Shown one piece after another: positions 39,270-49,877 of a stretch of DNA of 64,000 nt. The notes under the pieces are model-generated. The model did not search any database and was not told where the DNA came from. It worked only from the letters and a program-made list of their open reading frames with translations. This DNA is from Streptomyces humicola (GTDB lineage: Bacteria > Actinomycetota > Actinomycetes > Streptomycetales > Streptomycetaceae). The DNA lies in assembly GCF_024436035.1 (NCBI RefSeq), contig NZ_JANFNG010000012.1:62001-126000 (forward strand). The letters run 5' to 3'. How positions within the stretch are numbered: the stretch's first letter is position 1; each line of letters begins with the position of its first letter. The translations under genes and the position numbers were made by a program.

Positions 39270-39623
39270 GTGCTGCAACCGATCGAGCCCGTGAAGGACG
39301 CCGCCCCGTCCCCGTACCGTCACCCACGGGACCTGGCAGGCCCGTGGCACGCGGAGGCCGCGTGCCGGCGTGACGAGGCGGGGATGTTCTTCGCGCCATC
39401 GAAGGAGCCCACCGCAGCGCGGCTGTCACGTGAGGAGGCCGCGAAGCGGGTGTGCGCGCGCTGCCCGGTGATGATCGAGTGCCGGGAGCACGCGTTGCTG
39501 CAGCCCGAACCGTACGGCGTGTGGGGCGGGTTGACCGCCGCGGAGCGCAGGGTCGTACTGGCCCGCCGGCGGCGCCGCGAGGCCGACCTGCAACGCGCGC
39601 CGCGGATCGCCGCAGCGGGCTGA
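39270..39623 (+). CDS. wblI: WhiB-like iron-sulfur regulator
   Basis: A 117-residue actinobacterial WhiB-family protein that binds a nitric-oxide-sensitive 4Fe-4S cluster and usually acts with the principal sigma factor. The four Cys are C32, C62, C65 and C71 ([15 protein letters not shown]), the GVWGG turn is at 83-87, and a basic tail ARRRRRE follows. GTG start after AGGAG. The position immediately before convergent glpX matches wblI in Streptomyces coelicolor. Confidence 0.9.
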   Translation: MLQPIEPVKDAAPSPYRHPRDLAGPWHAEAACRRDEAGMFFAPSKEPTAARLSREEAAKRVCARCPVMIECREHALLQPEPYGVWGGLTAAERRVVLARRRRREADLQRAPRIAAAG

Positions 39624-39642
39624 ACGACGACGGGGGAAAGCG

Positions 39643-39683
39643 AACGGGCCGGGCACCGCCGATGCGGCGGCGCCCGGCCCGTT
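39643..39683. terminator. Strong bidirectional terminator between wblI and glpX
   Basis: AACGGGCCGGGC with CACCGCC extends into a long, nearly perfect stem pairing with GGCGGCGCCCGGCCCGTT around a short loop. Confidence 0.88.
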
Positions 39684-39690
39684 GAGCGTT

Positions 39691-39726
39691 GCGGCAGTTG
39701 CGGCAGTTGCGGCAGTTGCGGCAGCC
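39691..39726. repeat. Nine-base tandem repeat GCGGCAGTT
   Basis: Three perfect head-to-tail copies of GCGGCAGTT (39691-39717) and a fourth with CC at the end (39718-39726), between the terminator and the glpX stop codon. It is noncoding and likely to vary in copy number. Confidence 0.85.
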
Positions 39727-39742
39727 GGCGAGCCGGCGGCGG

Positions 39743-40774
39743 TCAGCGGGCGCGGTCGAAGTCGATCTGGCTGTAGGCGCGCAGCTTGGAGAGGCGATGC
39801 GTGGAGTCGATCTGCCGGATCGTCCCGGACTTCGACCGCATCACCAGCGACGAGGTGTGCGCAGTCTCCGCGCCGTAGCGCACGCCGCGCAGCAGCTCTC
39901 CGTCCGTGATGCCGGTGGCGACGAAGAAGACGTTCTCGCCGCTGACGAGGTCGTCGGTGAGCAGGACCCGGTCCAGGTCGTGGCCGGCATCCAGGGCACG
40001 CTGCTTCTCCGCGTCGTCCTTGGGCCACAGGCGGCCCTGGAAGACGCCACCGAGACACTTGATCGCGCAGGCGGCGATGATGCCCTCGGGCGTGCCGCCG
40101 ACGCCGAGGAGCATGTCGACGCCGGTGCCCTCGCGCACTGTCATGATCGCGCCGGCCACGTCTCCGTCGGAGATGAACTTGATGCGGGCCCCGGTCTCGC
40201 GGATGCCCTTGACCAGCCCCTCGTGGCGGGGACGGTCGAGGACGACGACGGTGACGTCCTCCGGGGCGCAGCCCTTCGCCTTGGCGACGGCCCGGACGTT
40301 GACGGCGGGCGGGGCGGTGATGTCGACGACGTCGGCCGCCTCGGGGCCGACGGCCAGCTTGTCCATGTAGAAGACCGCGGACGGGTCGAACATCGTGCCG
40401 CGTTCGGCGACCGCGAGGACGGAGACGGCGTTGGGCATGCCCTTGGCGGTCAGGGTCGTGCCGTCGACGGGGTCGACGGCAACATCGCACTCGGCCCCGG
40501 TGCCGTCGCCCACCCGCTCGCCGTTGAAGAGCATCGGCGCCTCGTCCTTCTCGCCCTCGCCGATGACGACGACGCCGTTCATCGACACGGTGTGGACGAG
40601 GGTCCGCATGGCCTTGACCGCGGCGCCGTCCGCGCCGTTCTTGTCACCACGGCCGACCCAGCGGCCGGCGGCCATGGCGGCGGCCTCGGTCACCCGCACG
40701 AGTTCGAGTGCCAGGTTGCGGTCGGGAGCCTCGGGGCTCACCTCGAGCTGGGACGGCAGATGATGGTCGGTCAT
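39743..40774 (-). CDS. glpX: Class II fructose-1,6-bisphosphatase
   Basis: A 343-residue GlpX gluconeogenic phosphatase. Key motifs are [36 protein letters not shown] and [20 protein letters not shown]. Normal length and ATG start at 40774 with AGGTGCG-type ribosome site. It is the only FBPase type in most actinobacteria. It converges on wblI. Confidence 0.95.
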   Translation of the reverse strand: MTDHHLPSQLEVSPEAPDRNLALELVRVTEAAAMAAGRWVGRGDKNGADGAAVKAMRTLVHTVSMNGVVVIGEGEKDEAPMLFNGERVGDGTGAECDVAVDPVDGTTLTAKGMPNAVSVLAVAERGTMFDPSAVFYMDKLAVGPEAADVVDITAPPAVNVRAVAKAKGCAPEDVTVVVLDRPRHEGLVKGIRETGARIKFISDGDVAGAIMTVREGTGVDMLLGVGGTPEGIIAACAIKCLGGVFQGRLWPKDDAEKQRALDAGHDLDRVLLTDDLVSGENVFFVATGITDGELLRGVRYGAETAHTSSLVMRSKSGTIRQIDSTHRLSKLRAYSQIDFDRAR

Positions 40775-40973
40775 CGGAGCGCACCTTTCTGTACGGCGAC
40801 GGCCGTATGGGGAGGGTGCTGTGACTGTATCTGGCGCGCTCGACTCTGAGCAGGGTGCCTGTCACATGAGCAGCGCAGCAGGGGGCGAGAAAGCGTCTGA
40901 TAGGTGCCAGATCAGGATAAGTCGATGCCCGCGAACCCACCCCCCGATCGGGGCCGCCCGGCCATGGGGGACG

Positions 40974-41522
40974 ATGGTGGGCGTGGCAAGCAAGCGCGGT
41001 AAGCAGACGGTGCGGGACATGGTGCTGTCGATGGCGGTGATCGGGCTCGTCGTCGCGGGCATCTACGCCCTCTTCCTCCCGCGCGGCACGAAGGAATCGA
41101 TCACCCCGGTCGACTACACCGTCGAGCTGGGGCAGGCACGCCGTGCCGCGCCGTACCCCGTGGCAGCGCCCAGCGGACTCCCCGGTCAGTGGCGGGCCAC
41201 CTCCGTCACCTACGACGACTCCGACCCCAGGAACACCCACTGGCACCTGGGGTTCCTCGACCCGGAGAACCAGTACGCGGCGATCGAGCAGTCCAACGAG
41301 GACGAGGCGACGTTCGTCTCGGCCGAGACGCAGCAATCCCAGCGCAGCGGCTCCCAGGTCGTGGACGGAAAGACCTGGGAGCGATACGACGGCGGCCGCT
41401 ACCGGGCGCTGGTCCTGGAACAGAAGGGCCAGAACGGTCCGGTGACGACGATGGTCACCGGCACGGCGCCGTACGACCAGCTGGCGCAGCTGGCGGGCGC
41501 GCTCAGGTTCTCCCGTACGTGA
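40974..41522 (+). CDS. DUF4245 membrane-anchored protein
   Basis: A 182-residue protein with one N-terminal membrane helix (MVLSMAVIGLVVAGIYALFL) and an extracytoplasmic DUF4245 domain (YPVAAPSGLPGQWRATSVTY, WHLGFLDPENQYAAIEQS, LAQLAGALRF). Family function unknown; its place next to glpX is conserved in streptomycetes. The ATG at 40974 after GGGG is chosen; a GTG at 40983 is the alternative. The long upstream frame is rejected. Confidence 0.85.
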   Translation: MVGVASKRGKQTVRDMVLSMAVIGLVVAGIYALFLPRGTKESITPVDYTVELGQARRAAPYPVAAPSGLPGQWRATSVTYDDSDPRNTHWHLGFLDPENQYAAIEQSNEDEATFVSAETQQSQRSGSQVVDGKTWERYDGGRYRALVLEQKGQNGPVTTMVTGTAPYDQLAQLAGALRFSRT

Positions 41523-41558
41523 TCACACCTGATCGCGTGATGCCGTAGCGGCTCGGGC

Positions 41559-42152
41559 TCAGACGGTGGTGACGACCTCGTCGTAGGACAGACGCGGGGC
41601 ACGCGGGCGGTAGGCGTCGTCGCCGGGCCTGCCGATGTTGACCACAGCGAGCACCGAGTGCTCGCCGTCGCCGAAGAACTCCTTGTTGATGGCGGCGGCG
41701 TCGAATCCGGTCATCGGGCCGGCGGCGAGGCCTGCGGCGCGCACGCCGACGATGAAGTACGCAGCCTGCAGCGCGCCGTTGAACGTCGCGGACCGCTCGC
41801 GCACCGAACGCTCGCTGAAGAAGGCATCCTTCGCCTGCGGGAAGGCCGGGAAGAGCTTCGGCAGCTCCTCATGGAACTCGTTGTCGGCGGCGAGGATCGC
41901 GGTCAGCGGGGCGCTGGCGGTCTTGGCGCGGTTGCCCTCGCTCATGTGCTGCACCAGACGCTCGCGGCCTTCGGGGGAGCGGACGAGCACCACGCGCAGC
42001 GGCGACTGGTTGAACGCGGTCGGCGCATACTTCACCAGGTCGTAAATGGCCTGGACCTGCTCGTCGGTCACCGGTTCATCGGTGAAGGCGTTCGCCGTGT
42101 GCGCCTCGCGGAACAGCAGATCCTGGGCGGCGGGGTCGAGAATGAGAGACAT
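41559..42152 (-). CDS. Malonic semialdehyde reductase-type nitroreductase
   Basis: A 197-residue flavin-dependent nitroreductase of the RutE/HadB group. The pattern DLVKYAPTAFNQSPLRVVLV, FNGALQAAYFIVGVRAAGLAAGPMTGFD and VLAVVNIGRPG is typical. It may reduce semialdehydes, quinones or nitro compounds using NAD(P)H. The ATG at 42152 follows AAGGA; the ATG six bases earlier is less likely. It converges on the DUF4245 gene. Confidence 0.9.
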   Translation of the reverse strand: MSLILDPAAQDLLFREAHTANAFTDEPVTDEQVQAIYDLVKYAPTAFNQSPLRVVLVRSPEGRERLVQHMSEGNRAKTASAPLTAILAADNEFHEELPKLFPAFPQAKDAFFSERSVRERSATFNGALQAAYFIVGVRAAGLAAGPMTGFDAAAINKEFFGDGEHSVLAVVNIGRPGDDAYRPRAPRLSYDEVVTTV

Positions 42153-42242
42153 CAGCATCCTTCAGCGCATCGAGCGGACTCGGTTTCGCCCACGCCAACA
42201 CGTGTGAATCTTCAAGTAGTCCCGCTTGCCGTGTGAGGCCTG

Positions 42243-42509
42243 TCACTCCTCGCCGTCGTGGGTGTTCCCTTCCCCGGGCTCCTCCGCCGCGCTCCCGGCG
42301 CCGTCCGCGGCGCTCTCCTCGGCGAGCGCCGCGTCCAGCCGGGCGCGTGCTCCCTCCAGCCAGCGGCGGCACACCTTCGCCAGCTCCTCGCCCCGCTCCC
42401 ACAGAGCGAGCGACTCCTCCAGCGTCGAGCCGCCCGCCTCCAGCTGCCGTACGACGTCGACGAGCTCGTCCCGCGCCTGCTCGTACCCGAGCGTGTCCTG
42501 ATCCGTCAT
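42243..42509 (-). CDS. xseB: Exodeoxyribonuclease VII small subunit
   Basis: An 88-residue helical protein with [20 protein letters not shown], the standard XseB pattern, followed by [22 protein letters not shown] and an acidic tail. It forms exonuclease VII with XseA. It lies nine bases downstream of xseA in the same operon. Confidence 0.93.
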   Translation of the reverse strand: MTDQDTLGYEQARDELVDVVRQLEAGGSTLEESLALWERGEELAKVCRRWLEGARARLDAALAEESAADGAGSAAEEPGEGNTHDGEE

Positions 42510-42518
42510 GGCCCCAGC

Positions 42519-43772
42519 CTATGAGTCGCCACCGACAGGGCCCGCGCCGTCGCCGCCGTCGGGCCCGTCGGTCACCCGTACCGAGAACTCCCCGTCCGCG
42601 ACCCGTGCGCGCAGCGTCTCGTCCTCCTTGACCTCCGTCGCCGCCCGCACCACCGCCCCGTCCGCGCGCTGCAGCACTGCGTATCCGCGCTGCAACGTGG
42701 CGGCGGGCGACAGCGCCAGCACACGCGCTCGGGTGTGTTCGACATCCGCGTCCGCCCGGTCCAGCAGGTGCCCGAGACAGCGCCGCGCGCGTTGGGCCAG
42801 CCCCGCGATCTGCTCCTCGCGCTCCTCCACCATCCGGTGCGGATGGGCCATCGACGGCCTGCTCAGCGCCGCCTCCAGCCCATGCTCCTCGCGTTCGAGC
42901 CGGTGGGTGACGATACGGCGCGCGCGGTCGCGCAACTGCTGGATGCGCAGCAGCTCCTCGCGCACATCCGGCACGATCTTCTTCGCCGCGTCCGTCGGCG
43001 TCGACGCGCGCAGGTCGGCGACGAGGTCGAGCAGCGGCGAATCCGGCTCATGGCCGATCGCCGACACCACCGGGGTGCGACAGGCGGCGACCGCCCGCAC
43101 CAGCCGCTCGTCCGAGAACGGCAGCAGATCCTCCACGCTGCCGCCGCCGCGTGCCACCACGATCACGTCCACGTCCGGATGCGCGTCCAGGCCCCGCACC
43201 GCCTCGATCACCTGCGGCACCGCGTACGCGCCCTGCACCGGCACATTGCGCACCTCGAAGCGGACGGCGGGCCAGCGCAGCCGAGCGTTCTCCAGCACGT
43301 CCCGCTCGGCCGCCGAGGCGCGCCCGCAGACCAGGCCGATCAGCTGCGGCAGGAACGGCAGAGGCCTCTTGCGGTCGAGGGCGAACAGACCCTCCGCCGC
43401 CAGCGCTTTCTTCAACTGCTCCAACCGGGCGAGGAGTTCGCCCACGCCGACGGGCCGGATCTCCGACGCGCGCAGCGACAGCTGCCCGCGCGGCGCATAC
43501 CACTCCGGCTTGGCGTGCACCACGACCCGCGCGCCCTCGGTCACGGTGTCGGCGACCGCGTCGTACACGGCGCGAAAACACGTCACCGTGATCGAGATGT
43601 CGCGCGACGGATCGCGCAGAGTCAGGAACACCACGCCCGCGCCGGGCCGCCGCGACAGCTGAGCGATCTGCCCCTCGACCCACACCGCACCCAGCCGGTC
43701 GATCCATCCCCCGATCAGACGGGAGACCTCGCCGACGGGGATCGGAGCTTCGGCGGACGTGGTGAGTGCCAT
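42519..43772 (-). CDS. xseA: Exodeoxyribonuclease VII large subunit
   Basis: A 417-residue nuclease subunit. An N-terminal OB fold (about 10-115, ISVTVTCF region and [21 protein letters not shown]) binds single-stranded DNA. The catalytic domain has [18 protein letters not shown] and [13 protein letters not shown], followed by a long coiled-coil region that binds XseB. Start ATG at 43772. Normal length. Confidence 0.95.
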   Translation of the reverse strand: MALTTSAEAPIPVGEVSRLIGGWIDRLGAVWVEGQIAQLSRRPGAGVVFLTLRDPSRDISITVTCFRAVYDAVADTVTEGARVVVHAKPEWYAPRGQLSLRASEIRPVGVGELLARLEQLKKALAAEGLFALDRKRPLPFLPQLIGLVCGRASAAERDVLENARLRWPAVRFEVRNVPVQGAYAVPQVIEAVRGLDAHPDVDVIVVARGGGSVEDLLPFSDERLVRAVAACRTPVVSAIGHEPDSPLLDLVADLRASTPTDAAKKIVPDVREELLRIQQLRDRARRIVTHRLEREEHGLEAALSRPSMAHPHRMVEEREEQIAGLAQRARRCLGHLLDRADADVEHTRARVLALSPAATLQRGYAVLQRADGAVVRAATEVKEDETLRARVADGEFSVRVTDGPDGGDGAGPVGGDS

Positions 43773-43858
43773 ACGCCGAGGTTAGCTGTCGTTATGGACG
43801 GCTCAGGCACGTACAACCGGTCGAACGCACCGCCGATCCGGGGTATTAGGCGTGTCCG

Positions 43859-44491
43859 GTGCCCGCTTCCTCCTACTTCCACCCCTACTTTTATCGGGTG
43901 GACCATCCCCGCACGCGCACCTCGCACCCGTCCCGCGCCGCAGGTTCGGGCGGCCGTCCCCCGGCGCACGGCGCATCCGCGTCCGGAGCGTCCGCCGCCC
44001 GCTCCGCCACGGTGCCTTCCGACGGCCCACCCGTCGACACGGCGACTGTCTACCGCACCCGCGCTCACCGCGGCGGCCACCCGGCGCACCCCGGCACGCT
44101 GCTGAGCCGCATCGTCCACCCCTCCGCCCGGCTCACCGGCTTCGGCACCGGCGTTGTCATCACCTCGATCACTCTCGCGGGAGGGGCGATCGACTCCTGG
44201 CTGTTCAACGGCCCCGGAGTCTTCTTCGGGCTCGTCTTCGTCGCCGCGAGCATCGCGGGTGCGCTGTGGGTGCGCCGCTACGACCTCGCCGCGGCACCCG
44301 TCAGCGCGCCCATCGCCTTCGCGCTGGCCCTCGTCTTCACCGGCGACAGCGGCAGCGGCGGAATCGTCGGCCACCTCATGGGAACGGTGACGGGCCTGGC
44401 CACCCACACCGTCTGGCTCTACGCCGGGACGATCCTCGCCGCCGTCGTCGCCGTCGTACGCAAGTTCGCCGGCCGGCCCCCGCCCCGGTAG
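43859..44491 (+). CDS. DUF6542-type membrane protein
   Basis: A 210-residue protein with a disordered Pro/Ser/Ala-rich N-terminus of about 90 residues and four helices in the C-terminal half (GVVITSITLAGGAI, GVFFGLVFVAASIAGALWV, APIAFALALVFTG, VWLYAGTILAAVVAVV). This layout matches a streptomycete family of unknown function found beside xseA and ppgK. GTG start at 43859; ribosome site weak. It converges on ppgK. Confidence 0.8.
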   Translation: MPASSYFHPYFYRVDHPRTRTSHPSRAAGSGGRPPAHGASASGASAARSATVPSDGPPVDTATVYRTRAHRGGHPAHPGTLLSRIVHPSARLTGFGTGVVITSITLAGGAIDSWLFNGPGVFFGLVFVAASIAGALWVRRYDLAAAPVSAPIAFALALVFTGDSGSGGIVGHLMGTVTGLATHTVWLYAGTILAAVVAVVRKFAGRPPPR

Positions 44492-44505
44492 GTCAGGCGG
44501 GCAGC

Positions 44506-45261
44506 TCAGGCTGCGGACGGGGCGTGCGCGGCGGAGGCAGCCATCGCCGCGCCGACGATCCCCGCGTTGTTCTCCAGCGCGGCCGGTACGACCTGCGCCC
44601 TGATGCCATCGATCAACGGCAGGAACTTGTCCGACTTGCGGCTCACACCGCCGCCGATCACGAACAGCTCCGGCGAGAACAACATCTCCAGATGGGCCAG
44701 ATAGCCGCTCACCCGCTCCGCCCAGTGCTTCCAGCTCAGGCCGTGGTCCTCCTTCGCCTTCGACGAGGCCCGCTTCTCCGCCTCGTGGCCCCCCAGCTCC
44801 AGATGGCCCAGCTCGGTGTTGGGCAGCAGCCGCCCGCCCACGAAGACCGCGCTGCCGATGCCGGTACCGAACGTCAGCAGGATCACCGTCCCGTCGTGCC
44901 CCTTGCCCGCACCGAAGGCCATCTCGGCGATCCCGGCGGCATCGGCGTCATTGCGCACCGTGACCGGCAGGCCGAGCGTGTCGGCGAGCATCGCGCGGGC
45001 GTCAAGGCCCACCCACGCCGGGTCCATGTTCGCCGCGGTGCGCGTCACCCCGTCGGTCACCACGCCGGGGAACGTCACCCCGACCGGCCCCGACCAGCCG
45101 AAATGCGTCACGACCTCCTTGACGCCCGCCGCCACCGCGTCCGGCTTCGACGGATGCGGCGTCAGGACCTTGCAGCGCTCCTGGGCCAGCTCACCGCGCT
45201 CCAGATCCACCGGGGCACCCTTGATACCCGAGCCACCGATGTCCACACCGAAGACATTCAT
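44506..45261 (-). CDS. ppgK: Polyphosphate glucokinase
   Basis: A 251-residue ROK-family kinase that phosphorylates glucose with polyphosphate or ATP. The phosphate-binding loop is FGVDIGGSGIKGA at the N-terminus; further motifs are RNDADAAGIAEMAFG (catalytic Asp), LTFGTGIGSAVFVGG and NTELGHLELGGHEAEKRAS, specific for PpgK. The ATG at 45261 is preferred over 45270. It is followed upstream by ispH on the same strand, 30 bases away. Confidence 0.95.
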   Translation of the reverse strand: MNVFGVDIGGSGIKGAPVDLERGELAQERCKVLTPHPSKPDAVAAGVKEVVTHFGWSGPVGVTFPGVVTDGVTRTAANMDPAWVGLDARAMLADTLGLPVTVRNDADAAGIAEMAFGAGKGHDGTVILLTFGTGIGSAVFVGGRLLPNTELGHLELGGHEAEKRASSKAKEDHGLSWKHWAERVSGYLAHLEMLFSPELFVIGGGVSRKSDKFLPLIDGIRAQVVPAALENNAGIVGAAMAASAAHAPSAA

Positions 45262-45291
45262 ACGACCCAAACTACGGCCGCGGCAGCGGGC

Positions 45292-46317
45292 TCACCCTTC
45301 GGACGGCGACTCCCGCGAGAAGGTCTTCTCCGCAGCAGCCTCGGCAGCCTCCGCCGCCTCGGCACGCAGATCGCGGCGCAGCTCCTTCGGCAGCGAGAAC
45401 TGGATGCTCTCCTGGGCCGAGGTGACGACCTCGACGTCCCCGTACCCACGCTCGGCGAGCCACTCCAGCACACCCTCGACAAGGATCTCCGGCACCGAGG
45501 CGCCCGACGTCACGCCGACCGTCGTCACACCCTCGAGCCACGCCTCGTCGATCTCGTCCGCGAAGTCCACCAGGTGGGAAGCCTTCGCCCCCGCCTGCAG
45601 CGCGACCTCCACAAGGCGCTTGGAGTTCGAGGAGTTCTTCGACCCGACGACGATCACCAGGTCGGCGTCGGCGCCGATCTGCTTCACCGCGACCTGCCGG
45701 TTCTGCGTCGCGTAGCAGATGTCGTCGCTCGGCGGGCTCACCAGCGCCGGGAACCGCTCCTGCAGCCGGTCGACGGTCTCCATCGTCTCGTCCACCGACA
45801 GCGTGGTCTGCGACAGCCACACCAGCTTGTTCTCGTCGCGCACCTGGAGGTTGGCGACATCGTCGGGCCCGTCGACCAGATGGATGCGCTCCGGCGCCTC
45901 GCCCATCGTGCCGATGACCTCCTCATGGCCCTCGTGGCCGATGAGCAGGATGTCGTAGTCCTCGCCCGCGAAGCGCTTGGCCTCTTTGTGTACCTTGGTC
46001 ACCAGTGGGCAGGTCGCGTCGATGGAGGCGAGGCGGCGCTGCGAGGCCTCCTCGTGGACGGCGGGGGCGACGCCGTGCGCCGAGAAGATCACGATGGAGC
46101 CCTCGGGCACCTCCTCCGTCTCGTCGACGAAGATCGCACCCTTCTTCTCCAGCGTCTGCACGACGTACTTGTTGTGCACGATCTGCTTGCGTACGTAGAC
46201 CGGCGCTCCGTACTGCTCCAGCGCCTTCTCGACGGTGATCACGGCTCGGTCGACGCCCGCGCAGTAACCGCGCGGGGCGGCGAGGAGGACGCGGCGTTCG
46301 GCGGTCGGTGCAGTCAT
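45292..46317 (-). CDS. ispH: 4-Hydroxy-3-methylbut-2-enyl diphosphate reductase
   Basis: A 341-residue iron-sulfur enzyme, last step of the MEP isoprenoid pathway. The three cluster Cys are C19 (APRGYCAG), in [11 protein letters not shown] and in [10 protein letters not shown]; the conserved [13 protein letters not shown] and SKNSSNS motifs are present. The ATG at 46317 is chosen; 46326 is possible. The very long upstream open frame comes from a tandem repeat and the antisense of a permease remnant and is not part of the gene. ppgK follows. Confidence 0.95.
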   Translation of the reverse strand: MTAPTAERRVLLAAPRGYCAGVDRAVITVEKALEQYGAPVYVRKQIVHNKYVVQTLEKKGAIFVDETEEVPEGSIVIFSAHGVAPAVHEEASQRRLASIDATCPLVTKVHKEAKRFAGEDYDILLIGHEGHEEVIGTMGEAPERIHLVDGPDDVANLQVRDENKLVWLSQTTLSVDETMETVDRLQERFPALVSPPSDDICYATQNRQVAVKQIGADADLVIVVGSKNSSNSKRLVEVALQAGAKASHLVDFADEIDEAWLEGVTTVGVTSGASVPEILVEGVLEWLAERGYGDVEVVTSAQESIQFSLPKELRRDLRAEAAEAAEAAAEKTFSRESPSEG

Positions 46318-46375
46318 GCCCTCCATCGTACGGGCGGGTTGTGACAGGCAGCGGGGCGCGGTGTCTGGTCCAATC

Positions 46376-46447
46376 GGGGAGCAGGGGGAGCAGGGGGAGC
46401 AGGGGGAGCAGGGGGAGCAGGGGGAGCAGGGGGAGCAAGGGGAACAG
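46376..46447. repeat. Nine-base tandem repeat GGGGAGCAG, eight copies
   Basis: Six perfect copies from 46376, then GGGGAGCAA and GGGGAACAG. The array starts 59 bases upstream of the ispH start codon, so it lies in or near its promoter, and it ends 30 bases before a decayed permease gene. Such arrays change length by slippage. Confidence 0.92.
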
Positions 46448-46477
46448 CCGGCGCACGGAGGATGCGGGAAGGCACGG

Positions 46478-47161
46478 ATGACGTCGACGCAGGAGCCCGC
46501 GCCCCTGACGGGTTCGGTGGACGGCACCCTCCGCCGCACCCTCGGTTTCCGCGACCGGTGGTCTACGGGCTGCTCTTCATCGCGCCCATGGCAGCGGTCG
46601 GCGTCTTCGGCACGCTGGACGCCAAGGCGCACGGCGCGGTCGCGTTCGTCTACGTGGTGGCGACCGCGGCGATGGCGTTCACTGCTTTCAGCTACGCCCA
46701 GATGGTCCGGGTCGTCCCGCAGGCCGGCGACTCGGCCTTCTACGACGCGACCGAGGCCGGGATCGGCCACTGGCTGCACCAGCTGGTCGCCGCGAGCAAG
46801 GCGATCGGCGCCGCCTTCGCGGCGCTCGCCGGCCAGGCGGCGGCCGGCGGGCTGCTCTTCGCGATGGCCCGCGGCAGACGGCTGCCGCCCGCGCTGTCGA
46901 AGGTCGACGAGGGCGAGTGGGGCGCCACGCCGGGCGCTGCTGATCACGGCGTGATCACCTTGATCGCGGCGGTATGGGCGGCGCGGCGGTCGCGTCAACG
47001 TGTGGGCCCACGTCGCCGCGCCCGTCCTCGGCCTCGGTGTCACGGTCGCCGTGATCGTCGAGGCCGCGCGCACCACACGGTGGGTCGGCCCGGCCTGGCT
47101 GGCGGCCGGGCTGATCGCGCTGGCGGCGCAGCGATCGGGGCGACGCGCGCACAGCGCCTAG
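46478..47161 (+). pseudogene. Amino-acid permease (APC family) remnant
   Basis: Three frames together give a permease: ATG start and [17 protein letters not shown], then after a frameshift at about 46555 [18 protein letters not shown] and [19 protein letters not shown], then a jump over several helices (internal deletion at about 46740) to [36 protein letters not shown], and after another frameshift near 46935 the last helices [23 protein letters not shown], ending with a stop at 47161. About half of the usual 450-500 residues remain. Confidence 0.85.
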
Positions 47162-47212
47162 ACTGGAGCACCGTTCTACATACCTCAGTCACTCTCGCCG
47201 GGAAGTCGTCAC

Positions 47213-48301
<1,089 letters not shown>

Positions 48302-48431
48302 TGCCCGCTGTAGCATTGGCGCGGCGATTTCGCAAACGTGCAGGTCAAGCGGGGTCGGGTCCATCGGGGGTCGGCCCCGTTGTGTTTCCCGTTGCTGGAT
48401 CCGTGCTGGATCGTCCGCTCGCTCGGGCACG

Positions 48432-48521
48432 GTGAGGCTGCCGCCCTTCGTGTCTCCCGGCCCCACCATCCGGAACGCCATCGCCACCCTGCGAAGCGAT
48501 GGCCTGATCGAGGTCGGCCGG
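48432..48521 (+). pseudogene. Possible GntR-type HTH fragment
   Basis: About 30 codons, RLPPFVSPGPTIRNAIATLR then SDGLIEVGR, resemble the recognition-helix and wing of a GntR winged-helix domain. Nothing before or after extends it. It is joined at about 48522 to a minus-strand IS4 fragment. Confidence 0.4.
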
Positions 48522-48653
48522 GCGGAAGAGCGTCTCCAGCGGTTCCGGGCCCAGGCGGGCGTGGGCCCGGCACAGCGAGGACTTGTTCACCCGCCGCAGT
48601 GTGGTGCTGCCTGGCAGACCGACCGAGAGTAGTCGGATGACCTCCTCTGGCGC
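48522..48653 (-). mobile_element. IS4-family transposase N-terminal fragment
   Basis: On the minus strand about 44 codons read EEVIRLLSVGLPGSTTLRR, then LCRAHARLGPEPLETLFR, the N-terminal DDE_Tnp_1-associated region of IS4 transposases in streptomycetes. No ends or catalytic part are present. Confidence 0.6.
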
Positions 48654-48778
48654 GGATGCTACTGCGGATACGGCGGCTCGTGCGTGTTGACCGGTTGTTG
48701 ATCGGTGGGCCGGACGGCACGGCTGGTGATGGGAGTGCCGGTTGAGGGTGTTGGCGGCGATCTTCCAACAGAGCGATC

Positions 48779-48925
48779 TACCCGCGGCGCAACGAAGTCG
48801 AGCGGACGATCAACCGTCTGAAGATCTTCCGCGCGGTCGCGACCCGTTAGGACAAGAGTGCCTACGTCTTTCACGGGACGGTCACCGTCGCCTCGATCCG
48901 GCTCTGGCGCTGGCTCTGCACGTGA
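48779..48925 (+). mobile_element. IS5-family transposase C-terminal fragment
   Basis: Forty-eight codons match the end of IS5-type transposases: RRNEVERTINRLKIFRAVAT, then DKSAYVFHGTVTVASIRLW. A TAG replaces the conserved Tyr (ATR-stop-DK) at 48848-48850, so even this piece is interrupted. Confidence 0.78.
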
Positions 48926-49270
48926 GGTTCGCTCGCTCCTACTCCAGCATGCGTTCCGCGTCGTCTGGGACCCAGGGAAAGGGCAGGGTGGAACTTCACC
49001 TGCTGGCAACGACCGACCGCCCTGCCGCCGTTACCTGACGACCGGCCCAACAACCCCGACACGACAAAGTAAGGAGCACCCTGCACCACCTCCGGGTGCC
49101 GTGGAACCCCGGCGCAGCCGCAGCGACATGCGAAGTCCCTGCCCGCGATCACGCTGGACAAACAGGGCGAACCAACGATCCAGTCACGCTGCCTCACGAC
49201 CGCTGACGAATCGAGGTTAGACGGTGCACGTGTGGCGCGGTCCGCTCATGGGCCACACAGGGTCTTCAGC
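48926..49270. other. Region without recognisable genes
   Basis: 345 bases between the IS5 fragment and the amber-interrupted gene. I see no coding sequence, repeat or clear hairpin. Several palindromic GGGTGG/CCACCC-like pieces are short and not convincing. Confidence 0.4.
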
Positions 49271-49732
49271 TCACCCCTGAGCAGGAGGTGTACCGAAGTT
49301 GAGGGAGCCCACAGTGCCGGCCTGAACCACCGTGCCGTGCTGCACGCCTCCGCTGATTGTGTTGCGGACAGCCACTACCTGTCGTTCATTGGAGCTGGGC
49401 ACCAATTCGTCGATTACTTCCCGAAGTTCGGCAGCGGCAGCCGGATTGGCCACCAGGGTGCGCCGCAATCGCGTACGCCACTCCGTCTCGACATCCGAGG
49501 CGGTCTGCTCGTCGCCGGCCTACATGGCCAACGTCAGTTCTCCGCGCGAGGTCTCTAGCGCTCCCTCGATCACGTCTTCCTCACCGCCACGGCGTGAGAA
49601 GAACGAGACGATGCGATCACGAGCTTGCGCCCACGAGTCCGCCGCCATCTGCTGAACGAACGCCGTAGCACCTGCGGCAGCGAGTGCGAAGGCGAACCGT
49701 GAAGACTGCCAGACCCGCTTCGTCCCGCTCAA
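49271..49732 (-). pseudogene. Amber-interrupted small protein with C-terminal NTISGG tail
   Basis: One minus-strand frame runs through both halves with a single TAG (49520-49522) between them. The first half (from a TTG at 49732) has a hydrophobic helix FAFALAAAGATAFVQQMAAD, then RIVSFFSRRGGEED. The second has AGDEQTASDVETEWRTRLRR, AAAELREVIDELVP and the tail NTISGGVQHGTVVQAGTVG, a motif typical of actinobacterial proteins next to NB-ARC/TPR effectors. Without the stop the product would be about 153 residues. Confidence 0.7.
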
Positions 49733-49877
49733 GCACCGGGCCGAGGGGGAGTACCGGGACGTTCCCTTGCTCGCGTTCCTCGTGCCACTTCCGACGGGAT
49801 TGTGAGGAGATCTGCTTGGTGACGCGTGGGATACTTGATCAGGCCTGTGACCAACCCGTGGCTGGCTGGACCGGCCC

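Noticed and set aside
43852-46344. An 830-codon plus-strand frame
   Set aside because: It is opposite ppgK and ispH, which are unambiguous, and reads as His/Arg-rich noise.
46376-46447. CRISPR-like array
   Set aside because: The nine-base units are directly adjacent with no spacers and no cas genes are nearby.
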